DNA of 64,000 nucleotides. Source: Pictodentalium vernedei. Its lineage: Eukaryota > Mollusca > Scaphopoda > Dentaliida > Dentaliidae. Positions 44,626 to 55,289 of this stretch are shown in pieces (positions within the stretch are counted from its first letter, which is position 1; every line of letters begins with the position of its first letter). A program made the position numbers and the translations under genes. The notes beneath the pieces were generated by a model that had not been told where the DNA came from, searched no databases, and saw nothing but the letters and a program-made list of their open reading frames with translations. The stretch covers positions 76,924,956 through 76,988,955 of the forward strand of contig CM062292.1 of assembly GCA_031216915.1 (NCBI GenBank). The letters run 5' to 3'.

Positions 44626-46787
44626 ATGAAAGTGTCAATGACACTTTAGCTCAACTTGTCAAGACAAAGACATGTACATGTATAGTATGTGACACAGCAA
44701 TGACAAACATCTAGGTAATGACCTGATAACAAAGGTACATATAAAGTATTGTAACGGTCTGTACATAAATACTGAGCGTTGCCTGTAACAAATGTATAGG
44801 TAAAGTATTGTAAAGGTGGGTGACAGTCAGATGCTAAACTAGAAAAGAAATCTGAGTCCCAGAGTGGGTCTGACTGAACCCCAAAATATTTGTTCTCATA
44901 GCACAGTGATAACAAAGGCACCCCAAAACACACTCATTCCTGTCCCAAGGTGAAAACAAAGGTACCCAAGAAGTTTCGTGAAGATCAGTTCACAAATATG
45001 AGCTGTGTAGAAGTTGTGACAAAAAACTGATTGGACCTGATTTCGGTACAAATTGGCCACTGGCAGCCATCTTGAATTTTGGACCACGCCCAGAAACACT
45101 TGTTCTCGTCCCAAGGTGATAACAAAGGTACCCAAGAAGTTTTGTGAAGATCGGTTCATAAATACAGCCTCTAGCCCGAGCCGTATTGACATGTGCACTT
45201 ACAGAGTATAAGTAGCACTGAATAAATCAAAGTTCATCTAATTTGCATAATTTCTGCACGAGAAAAAAACCCATACTATATGTGATGTATTCCACGTTAC
45301 TAAACATTCATACAAAAATTTATTCAAATCAGAACTTTCATACAGAAGTTCTGTACAAAAGACTGATTGCACTAATTTTGGTACAAAATGGCTGCTGGTG
45401 GCCATCTTGAAATTCGGACCACACCCCAAAACACTCGTTCTCATCCCACGGTAATAACAAAGGTACCCATGAAGTTTCGTAAAGATCGGTTCATAAATAC
45501 GGCATCTAGCCTGAGCCATATAGAAGTTGTGTACAAAAAACTGATTAGACCTAATTTCGATACAAAATGGCCACTGGCAGCCATCTTGAATTTTGGACCG
45601 CACCCAGAAACACTCGTTCTCGTCCCAAGGTGATAACAAAGGTACCCAAGACGTTTCTTGAAGATCGGTTCATAAATACAGACTCTAGCCCGAGCTGTAT
45701 TGACATGTGTACTTACTGTGTGTAAGCAGCACTGAAAAAATCAAAGTTCATCTAATTTGCATAATTTCTGCACGAGAAAAAAACCCGTATTATATGTGAT
45801 GTATCCCATGGTACTAAACATTCACACAAAAAATTATTCAAATCAGCGCTTTCATATGGAAGTTCTGTGCAAAAATCTGATTGCACCAAATTTCGTACAA
45901 AATGGCTGCCATCGGCCATCTTGAATTTCGGACCGGACCCCAAAACACTCGTTCTCATCCCACGGTGATAACAAAGGTACCCAAGAAGTTTCGTAAAGAT
46001 CGGTTCATAAATACGGCCTCTAGCCCGAGCCGTATTGGCATTTGCACTTACAGTGCTGAAAGTAACACCAAAAAACATCAAAGTTAGTCTAATTTGCATA
46101 ATTTACGCACGAGAAAAAAACCCGTATTATATGTGATGTATCCCATGGTACTAAACATTCATACAAAAAATTATTCAAATCAGAGCTTTCATATGGAAGT
46201 TCTGTACAAAAAACAGATTTCTGCATCGTCGGTACAAAATGGCAGCTGGCAGCCATCTTGAATTTCGGACCACACCCAAAAACACTCGTTCTCGTCCCAC
46301 AGTCATAACAAAGGTACCCAAGAAGTTTCGTAAAGATCGGTTCATAAATACGGCCTCTAGCCCGAGCCATAGCAGCTTGGCACTTACAGCTCTGAAAGTA
46401 ACACTAAATAAATCAAAGTCAGTCTAATTTGCACAATTTACGCACGAGAAAAAAACCCGTATTATATGTGATGTATCCCATGGTACTAAACATTTATACA
46501 AAACTTTATTCAAATCAGAACTTTCATACAGAAGTTCTGTACAAAAAACTGATTTTTGCATCATCGGTACAAAATGGCCGCTGGCAGCCATCTTGAATTT
46601 TGGACCACACCTAAAAACACTCGTTCCCGTCCCAGGGTCATAACAAAGGTACACAAGAAGTTTCAAAAAGATCGGTTCATAAATACGACCTCTAGCCCGA
46701 GCCATACCCAATTGTTGACGTACGGACAGACGGACGACGGGCCATGACAATAGCTCAAATTTGACTTCGTCAAAGTTGAGCTAAAAA
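44626..46787. mobile_element. Tandem-unit element D (family X)
   Basis: Same start and end as C, 333 bp downstream of it and in the same orientation. Unit marks at about 45243, 45758, 46096 and 46430. Colinear with element E. Confidence 0.85.
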
Positions 46788-46789
46788 TT

Positions 46790-48262
46790 ACTTTCTGTTT
46801 CCGTAATTGCATGTAATTCTCAGCCGTAGACGAGAAAGTTGTGCATAGCGTTGATCAAACACAACATTCTGGAAAAGGCAAAAGTCATGTGTACTTCGAA
46901 TATTGAGTTAAAGACAAATATGCCACATTTGAACTCTGTAAGAAGCAGATTACAGCAACACTATTAGGTCGAAACACTACATTGAATCAAGGCAACAAAA
47001 CTGATTATGCAGACCTGAAGTGTTTGGAAGCGAAAATGGTTTTCAAAACCACACTGAAGGATTTTTTTTCAGATGCTCCTGCCCTGTATTAAAGTATAGA
47101 CACTGGTCTGGTAGCTCCAGTATACACTGGGCCACCAGGGTCATCGTTTGATTACAATCTGAATGCAACATGTACTAAACTGCTCTTTTTGAACCATTGA
47201 TCTGTTGTCCAGGCTCATTAAATGTCAATGGGTGGATGGAAATTTGCTATTGAATATGATTCACATGTTAAGAACATGTGTGGCGATGAGTATTTCACTA
47301 AAAATTACAATACAGGATGTTCGGAAACAAATATGAATGTGACGTGATATGCATGGCGAGGAAATACTGTGAGACTGATAGTTATTATTGCCATTAATGA
47401 TTTGCATTGCTTGATTTTTCATTGCAGATCAAATCAGGTCAAACAAAAAAACAAGCATGGGACAGTGGCAGTGGGTGGTGGGGGTGGGGGGTGTAAGTGG
47501 GGGATCCACATGAGTAGGGAATGTTGCTTTCATGCGTACCGCTATGTACATACATCCCAATAATAACTGGGTCAAAAATTCTCATAATGTTTTCCCTTGC
47601 AACACTGCAGAAAAAGAATGTGAGAACTTGAATCCAAAAGCTATGCTACGTTCATTCGTTTTTTCTTCATTTCACAATATTGTATTTATGAAATCTCCAT
47701 CCACTTGTTTAGATGTGTCATGAGCAGATCGTGATTAGACCAAAAAAGACTGCTTTGCAGTCACTGTACTGAATGCATATGGCAAACAAACAAACATAAG
47801 GTCAGTTTATTTTTATATCAATGTAATAGACTGTTCAAACACTTTATCTAAATGCAATTTACAAAGTAATGAGCTTTATGCAACAGCTTGGGGAGTGTTA
47901 ATTATTAGCACTTCATGTCAATTTACGGTCAAGTGTCTCATAAAAACATCAAAGAAACTGCCGTGCAAATGAAAGTGAATCGCGAAATTTTCGGTCCAAT
48001 CAACAGTCTGTGTTCAAAGATGGCAGCCTCGCTTCCGAAGAATTGGTCAGTTCTTTGTTCTACACTGCCAAGATAAGTATTCTTTTGCTTTGTCTTTAAG
48101 ACATTTCAATACCCACCCTCCCTCCCATTGTTCCTTTTAATAGTTCAGACTGCTCTTGCCACTGCATTTTTGTTTGATAATTGTAGCATTCATCCACTGG
48201 TACTGTTCCATGCTTTTCCAGAGTTTTTTTTCACAAGTTTTTATCTCTGGTTTTTAATGCGG
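46790..48262. other. Intron sequence, no feature recognised
   Basis: Low repeat content for this window. A G-rich GGTGGTGGGGGTGGGG stretch lies near 47471. No splice-bounded coding frame was supported. Confidence 0.4.
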
Positions 48263-48943
48263 GGCGGTTTACACCCACTTTCACTATCATGACATGTTTT
48301 TAAGTGCATTTAATTTTGTTATTTACAGACATTCCTAGTTCTTAATTGTATTTTTATAGTTATACCAGTGAATGCTTAATACATTGGCAACCTTTGGGTT
48401 GTCCACACTGGAAATTTCTGAGTTATGTTATAAGTTATTTTACTTCCCAGTTGTTGCATAAAAGCATACATTTTGCCAGTGTAACCATTTGTTTAATTCA
48501 ATGGCAATATTCACTTTCGATCTCCCCATATGCCCTGACATTTTAACTGCATTTATCTGCTCTTCCAACATCATTATGTTCGTCCCAATGATTATCCTGG
48601 GACCGAGCATGCTATTTTCTTTCCCAATGATTTTCCTGGGTGCTATCGACATTATTGTTCCATCCAAATTTAAAATATCTTGTAATTTGTGATCACGCTT
48701 CACTTAGCGGCCACAGTCCCAGTGATCCTTCTGTGTCATGGTGGCGGTTTACACCCACTTTCACTATCATGACATGTTTTTAAGTTCATTTAATTTTGTT
48801 ATTTATAGACATTCCTAGTTCTTAATTGTATTTTTATAGTTATACCAGTGAATGTTGAATAAATTGGCAACCTTTGGGTTGTCCACACTGGAAATTTCTG
48901 AGTTATGTTAAAAGTTATTTTACTTCCCAGTTGTTGCATAAAA
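48263..48943. repeat. 201 bp direct repeats (48263-48463 and 48743-48943) around a 279 bp spacer
   Basis: The two copies align without gaps at an offset of exactly 480 bp, with about six substitutions. They start GGCGGTTTACACCCACTTTC and end CCCAGTTGTTGCATAAA. The spacer holds a minus-strand open frame of 87 codons (48440-48703). LTR-like in layout, but the ends lack clear TG...CA. Confidence 0.9.
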
Positions 48944-48972
48944 TTTCTATGAAAATCGCAGAAAAATCTCAC

Positions 48973-49083
48973 CTTGAATGCTTCGTTTGAAAAATGCTTT
49001 ACAACCTTCACAGGACCAAACACCATAATGAAAACCAGATGCGATATCGCTACAAACTTGACACAACTTATTGGAACAGCTTC
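48973..49083 (-). CDS. ER: ER exon: first zinc finger of the DNA-binding domain (P-box)
   Basis: This 111 nt exon lies between an acceptor (TTCTTACAG) and a donor (CAAG|GTGAGA) and gives 36 codons plus split Gly codons at each end. It starts [20 protein letters not shown] and reaches the P-box helix [13 protein letters not shown]. The four zinc-binding Cys (CxxC...CxxC) are present. The P-box residues E, G and A are those of vertebrate ER, which reads AGGTCA half-sites in an inverted repeat spaced by 3. [20 protein letters not shown] is nearly invariant in ER DBDs. A 201 bp direct repeat copy ends only 29 bp from the donor side of this exon (48743-48943). Confidence 0.98.
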
Positions 49084-49343
49084 CTGTAAGAATTAAAAGA
49101 ATAATCTCAAACAAACACAAAACACAGAGCATTTACCAGTCCTGGAAATGAGACGGGTGCGAGTGCAATTGCTCCCGCCAGCCCCCGTGATTTCTATATC
49201 ATGGGAGCTAAAAAATGCACTCGTTGAAAAATATTGTGAAACACTAATATACCATGAGGGAATAAAAATGTGTGTTGTTTTGAGAAAGCAGCACATTGTG
49301 GCCAGTGGCAAGTTACTGTCATAATCATTCCTTATACTCTTAA

Positions 49344-49574
49344 CCCTTTGAACACTAGTGGTACCTGCCATGCCAGGTCAATGGCAGCAATTAGAAGAGT
49401 CCATTTTCATTATCTGGGGTAGACCAATCAATATTTTCAACGTGCAGCCTCAGGGCTGCACATTGAAAATACTGATTGGTCTACCCCGCATATTTAATGA
49501 ACAGCCATCCTATTTTATGATGCTATGACGTATCATGTTCCAGTCTGGAAAAGTGGCCGCTCGGGTTCAGAGGA
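49344..49574. mobile_element. TTAA-flanked foldback (family s)
   Basis: TTAA at 49340-49343 and 49575-49578. CCCTTTGAACACTAG start; perfect hairpin around GCAGCCTCAGGGCTGC. Confidence 0.75.
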
Positions 49575-49699
49575 TTAAGTTTTCCAGTGTTTGTTGACAG
49601 TAGTCCCTCGAAAATTCATATACTAATATTTTACGGGTGCAATTTACTCTTGACTCTGATTTTGCGGGAGCTTAAAACTGCACCCGTCAATTTTGTTCA

Positions 49700-49939
49700 T
49701 TTCCAGCACTGATTTACCACTTCCCAAATACAATAGCCATAACCACACTGTTCTAGTCACAAAATCGCCATTCAAATTCAAGAATTTTTTCAACTATTGC
49801 CTCAAAACATACCTTCCTCATTGGAACAAGCTCATTGAGCACATTCCACTGAGGGGGTCATAAGTTCTGTTTTGGAGACCAACATAAAAATTTTCAGCTG
49901 TTCAAGAATTTTTTTGGCAAGTGTCAGCAGCTATACATG
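49700..49939. repeat. Foldback (family e), partly decayed
   Basis: GCTCATTGAGCACATTCCAC and CTGAGGGGGTCATAAGT resemble the family core. Confidence 0.5.
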
Positions 49940-49943
49940 TTAA

Positions 49944-50581
49944 CTAGTTGACTGCTAAAAGCCATTATCATGGTTCTACTAGGAAGATCAGTGGCTCAAT
50001 GGTTTACAGCATTGAACTTCAAACGAATAGGTCCATGGTTCGATCCCCACCAGGCACTTAATCACGAATGCCAAGTAGGGGTATGGAGTAAGGCGCACAC
50101 ACAGCTCATCGATGCTGCTCATGTCTTCAACCAATGCAAAACCTGCTTGTGTGAAGTTAGTACACTGGGGAGTCTGACAGTGGCTCGCCATTGCTTGGTG
50201 GTTCTCTCCGGATACTCTGCCGTCCTCCACCCATAAAACTGTCCCACATGAGGTGTTCCTGTCTGTCAAAAGTGTTGTTAAACCCCAATAAATAAATAAA
50301 TCATGGTTCTTTTGAAAATGCTGGTAGTCATTTTACACCAAAAGCATCATCTTGTTTTTGCAGCAGTAACAGAAAAATATTGGTATAAAATTATTTTGTT
50401 GCGATTTACTGGAGAGTGCCATGGGGCTCTCTCTCCAATAAATTGTAATAAAATAATTATTTATGATCAACATTGTGCTATACTAAGGCACTAATTGCTG
50501 GTAAAGGTATCTTGAAAACAATTACTTGTGTTTCAAATTACCTTTAAAAAAAAAATTCAGCACTCTACCTTGCCCTATCAG
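49944..50581. mobile_element. TTAA foldback MITE (family b-like) interrupted by a SINE
   Basis: TTAA at 49940-49943 and 50582-50585. Hairpin at about 50400-50450 (CTGGAGAGTGCC). SINE at 49978-50299. Confidence 0.7.
49978..50299 (+). mobile_element. tRNA-derived SINE with 11 bp duplication
   Basis: ATCATGGTTCT at 49967-49977 and 50300-50310. A box (AGTGGCTCAATGG) and B box (GGTTCGATCCC). Part of the central block is deleted. Tail (AATA)n. Confidence 0.85.
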
Positions 50582-51059
50582 TTAAGTAATGGGTTGGCCT
50601 TTATCAAACAATTTTTTTTATTTTTAGCAAAATAGCATTCAAAATAATTTTGAGGAGTGGGGAGGACAAATCTACTTTAAATTTTGAAAAACTGCACTGA
50701 AAATCTGTTACAAGCAGGAAACAGCTATTGTTTTAAAAAAGTACACACCCGTGTAATATTTCAGGACGCTGCCCAAAATATGTCACGGTAGTAGTTAACA
50801 TTCTTATTGATTCCGTATACTGTTGGTTGGCTTCCACAGAGTCATATCTCAATTTTTTCAACAATTTGGACAAAGAAAATGAATAACTCCAAGTATGGGG
50901 AACTCAGAACCGAGTAACTGTGGCTCCTGAAGCAGAAAGCCGCATTAAAAATTTAATTAATGACGCACCGGGAACAACTGGGTGCTTCATTAATTAACAT
51001 TTTGCTGATGATGATTTTTATCACCTGGTAAACACATGCGTGGACATCACTGTCCCCTT

Positions 51060-51892
51060 TAGGGCTGTCGCGATTATTCGATTAGTCGACTAACCGTCGA
51101 CTATTGAAGTAGTCGACGTTTTTTATTTTTAGTCGATCGTCGTTCATTTTCAAGGTGGTACACGTCTACTACACGTCGGGGCTAAATTGCATTGTTTTGT
51201 GAGGTGAATGATCAATGAAGGTGAATAACTTTAAATATCTAACCATAGTTAACATTCATATCCGGAAGACTGTACGACTGTCACTGACTGTGTAAGAAAG
51301 AACACTCACAGTTACTCGAGAAGAATAGATTCTTCTGAATTTCTCCAGTCTTGTACACACGAATGCACCCATTGGAAAACCCAAAGCGCGGAAGTGACAA
51401 AATTATGACGAAAGTCAGAATGCCAGATCACTTCTCAAAGTTCGGAACTTCAGACTAAGATCCAATTTTAACAACTGACGAGGGAATGCAAAGATCTCAA
51501 TGTTCAAAATTTCGAGAAACTTATTGCAGAAAGGAAACATATGCAGGAACGTTGTTTGGTAAATTCATCGGCTTCAATCTAGTTCAAACTTGGACCCGCA
51601 GTCAGTAATATTATTTTTGGGGTTGGTACGTCCTACAGGACGTACCAACCCCAAAAATTATATTACGGACTGTGGGTCCAAGATTGGACTACATATAGCT
51701 TCAGTCGGGACCGATTTGTTGTTCCCACAACCCCACTTCGTCTGAACACACTGGTGCCATTGTCATTTTCAGAGTTTTACGAACAGAAGAATGATTTTCT
51801 AAAAAATCATGGGAAGCGACTATTAATCGACTAACCGTCAATTACTGGTCATGATTAGTCGATTACAAAAAATGATAGTCGCGACAGCCCTA
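51060..51892. mobile_element. hAT-like nonautonomous element, 833 bp
   Basis: TAGGGCTGTCGCGA...TCGCGACAGCCCTA ends. GTCCCCTT (51052-51059) and GTCTCCTT (51893-51900) form an 8 bp duplication with one change. Inner inverted arms around GATTAGTCGACTAACCGTCG. A central perfect foldback at about 51588-51695 (GGGGTTGGTACGTCCTACAG). It sits inside a family h MITE. Confidence 0.8.
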
Positions 51893-52218
51893 GTCTCCTT
51901 GTGAATAACGACCAGTCCATGGCAACAGTACTGTTGATGTGTTTTCTATGAGAAAAATGACATTTAGGTGGTGATGCGACATTTTGAGAGTTAATTTACT
52001 GCAATGGAAATTATACATTTTTTAACTGATTATATTTCCGTCATTTTATGATCTGTGGCATTCAATCTAGGATTGGTTTGGCAGGCTTCTCATCCATGTC
52101 ACTTCCACCTATCAGAAACAAGCGAATTCCCTTTGTTTACAAGACAAAAATTTTTAGAAATGATATTTTAGAATCAATCAGCATTCCCTGTTTTTTTAAA
52201 ATGCTTTCAAGATATGAC

Positions 52219-52760
52219 CAGGGCTAAAATTTCGACGAGAATCCGAGAATCGATTCGCACAAAGATTCGCATAATAAAACCGGCGAGAATCCATGTAGAT
52301 TCTCCCTGCACCTCTGCTAGGATTCGCGTGAAAAGAATTAAGTCAATTTAACCCTTTATTTAACACAGCGGCAACAAATTAACCAGCAGAAGGCTAACAT
52401 GACCTGAAATACCCTGATACTATGTCAATAAAATCTTACAAATATGGCTGTCATTGGAACCGGCTCATTGAGCCGGTTACAACGACAGCCATATTTGTAA
52501 GATTTTATTAGTAAATATTGTTCATTTAATTATTTTATCATCTATTTATTATTTATTGTTTAAAAATTATCAAATTTAGTTTTAAAAATTAAAAAGGTGT
52601 GTTGGGTAAAATGTTAACATGTGTTATCAGTATACAACAGTGGTTCATCCATGGTGGCGTCATGGGATCCTGGGACACTCATAGTTGGTATGGATTCTCG
52701 CAACCATTTTCACGAGAATCCAAATGAATTCTCACAAATTTAGACGAAATATAAGCCCTG
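52219..52760. mobile_element. hAT-like element with nested TTAA foldback, 5 bp duplication
   Basis: ATGAC at 52214-52218 and 52761-52765. Ends CAGGGCTAAAATTTCG and CGAAATATAAGCCCTG. Passenger 52352-52612 with AACCGGCTCATTGAGCCGGTT-type core. Same composite as 4857-5938. Confidence 0.8.
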
Positions 52761-53330
52761 ATGACATTTAGGAACTGTGAAGTTGTGGACATTCCGGTGA
52801 AAAATAACAACACAATTTGCCCGGATCAATTATTTTATTCTTGTACATCTTATATAATCAGATCCAATATATTCCAAATTTATGCCCCAAAATAGGAGAT
52901 ATGACCTTTTGGAAGCCCACTGAGATTACATTTTTGACTTCTTACCTTCTCCAGCTGTGGTGAGAATTCTCACAGCTGAACTGATATCACATAACAAGAC
53001 AACAAGATGTGAATTCCATTTTTTAAATTTTGAAAATATATTTTAACTCTCAAGTCCCCATACAGGCAGTAACTGCTACCTTTGCATTGCTTTGAAAAAG
53101 TATCCCGCAAGTGGATTTTTCCTTGAGAACTCAGCCGTTATGCTGCATTTATCTTGGCAGTGTTTTTGTATCATTGTTGGCTGCGTGTACAGGCAACCAA
53201 CAATGATGTAGAAACAATATTAAGTTACAGTACAGCCGATGTGGACTGGTCACTTTCCACAGGGGTGGGGGAGGGGGGGGGGGGGATATTTCCATAGACA
53301 CAATATTACATTCAAAACACTAATTTAGGA

Positions 53331-53748
53331 ATAAGGCCACACAAAGTAGATCTTCTGTTTCTCAGGCCATTATTTGTGAAATTGCATGCAGGCGAGCGGT
53401 TTTTTATTTTATTTTTTATTTCAGTAATTACTTCTTTGCCATCAAAAGTTCATGTTCTTCGTTCAAGTTTTAGGCCTCATAATCTACAGAATAGCATGGG
53501 TGGTGGTGTATTTCATCCCTTGAGCGCAGGAAGACTTTGCAATGCTAAAGCATTGCAAAGCCTTCTTGCACTCAAGGGACAAATTCGTCAATTTATTTAA
53601 CTTGGCTAAAATATCAGACATAAACCATTTAATTTTTATTTTTTTAAAGTTTAAATTGGTTATAAAAAGGGAGCATGCGGCAGCCAAAAGGACCATGCGG
53701 GAGGGCCTGAGAAACAGATTTTTTATTTTTTTAGGCCTAAACATCAAC
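53331..53748. mobile_element. GGCC-bounded foldback element, complete copy
   Basis: TTCTGTTTCTCAGGCC and GGGCCTGAGAAACAG are inverted. An inner hairpin around 53535-53575 (GCAATGCTAAAGCATTGC). Confidence 0.65.
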
Positions 53749-54007
53749 AAGTGAATTAAGTTGTACCCGGTGCTTCATTAATTAAAATTTTGCTGATGAA
53801 TTTTATTACCTGGTAAACGAATGCATGGACATCAGTGCCCACATGTGGATTACAACCAATCCATGGTGATTGTACTGCACCTGCAGCTGTGTACAAATAT
53901 ATTCGATAGTTATTAAGGTAAAATTAATTTGAGGCCCTGAGGACTAACTCTTTACAGGCTGCTGGCGGACATTCCTGCCCAGGACAGGATTTCTCTTGCC
54001 ACTGAAA

Positions 54008-54324
54008 TACAGTTAAATCTAAAGTTCTGTCACGAACTGTGCGCTTATCTTGGCTTAATTGCGCGTAGGAATTACGCGTAATTGCCATATCGAATGACAT
54101 CCAAAGCACGGCAGATTTTCCTGGTTACTCATAGCAAACACAGGCAACGTTTCTGCCAATGGACCTCCGGGTTACCCAGAGGTCCATTGGCTGAAACATT
54201 GCTTGTGCATAGGCCATATGTACAGAATTAGATAGCCTTACTATGGTATTAACGCGTAAATTAACGTGCAGATCGACGTGCTATTTGTGCGCATTTAATG
54301 ACAGGACTTCTAGTTTTAACTGTA
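54008..54324. mobile_element. TA-flanked palindromic MITE (family i), copy 4
   Basis: TACAGTTAAATCTAAAG...TAGTTTTAACTGTA ends. Inserted in the repeat also seen at 1990-2110. Confidence 0.8.
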
Positions 54325-54329
54325 TGTTG

Positions 54330-55285
54330 TATAATTTGGGCACATTTAATCAAATTTTCCCAAGTAAATGGAATGGATTTTCTCTCCAATGATTTCTTGA
54401 GTTACATTTAAATGAATTTTTCATCAAATCTCGTCAGGGCTGCTGGGAAGAAAAAAGTAATAAAGAAACATTTCATGGTCTGCAAGGGCAGAACAGGGGA
54501 AGAGCTGGGAGGTTAACAGCAACTGCACTCCCAACGAACACAACCGCAAATTTGGCTTTAAAATTCCAGCATGTTTTAAAATGCTGTACGTAATATCAAA
54601 TTACCAGAATGATCACATAATTCACTTTATAATAAATGCAATATCTACGAATCTGCTGGCCACCGTCAAATCATTTTTGTACACATTTGAAAAGAATTAA
54701 AAAACAAAACTGTTGTACACTATACTTGCACCAATGACATTTTTAAGACAGTAAGCCAAGAGGCTTTCAGTATCAATACTTAACACGACATTCATTAATA
54801 TTCACTGAAGCACAGAAAAAATGTTCATCAGTTTATCAAATGCAGTTTCCTTTGATGAACTATAACTTGCCACTTGCTCACCATTCAAACTGTCCGATAT
54901 CTTTATTTCTACACATAATTTTGAAAGCTTGAACATCAAAATCGGTTTGAAATTCATAGCTGAAGTCGGATGGAAATTTAGGGTTAAAAACAATGACTTA
55001 GTGAGTGACATTTACTTGACAAAATTTTGAAGGGGCAGCATAATTTTTTAGGGTCGGTCAGGTTATCCTAAACACACTTTTGGGTTTTTTTGCCTGACAT
55101 TTTACAACCTTACAGGCATAGATATGTCATAATTATTTATTCAACTGATATAATCAACAGAAGATGTTTTGTTAGTTGTTAGTGGAAGATGTTGTAATTA
55201 TAGGGTCGATTTGATAGGTATATACGTATAGTTTCTGTATGCTTATGGACAACTGAAACCGCAACCAAGTTTTTTTTATTTAAAC
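54330..55285. other. Intron sequence, no feature recognised
   Basis: AT-rich with short random frames. No family match was seen. Confidence 0.4.
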
Positions 55286-55289
55286 AAGA

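Noticed and set aside
48000-48080. AAGATGGCAGCCTC as a promoter-proximal start codon of another gene
   Set aside because: The frame ends after about 18 codons and no donor follows. The similar AAATGGCNGCC string is common in this window's repeats.
48346-48692. Plus-strand frames at 48.35-48.69 kb
   Set aside because: They overlap the 201 bp direct repeat and its spacer. Hydrophobic composition comes from T-rich sequence, with no family similarity.
48973-49083. Estrogen-related receptor (ERR) identity
   Set aside because: The P-box is CEGCKA and the following residues are SIQ, as in ER. ERR has CEACKA and TIQ.
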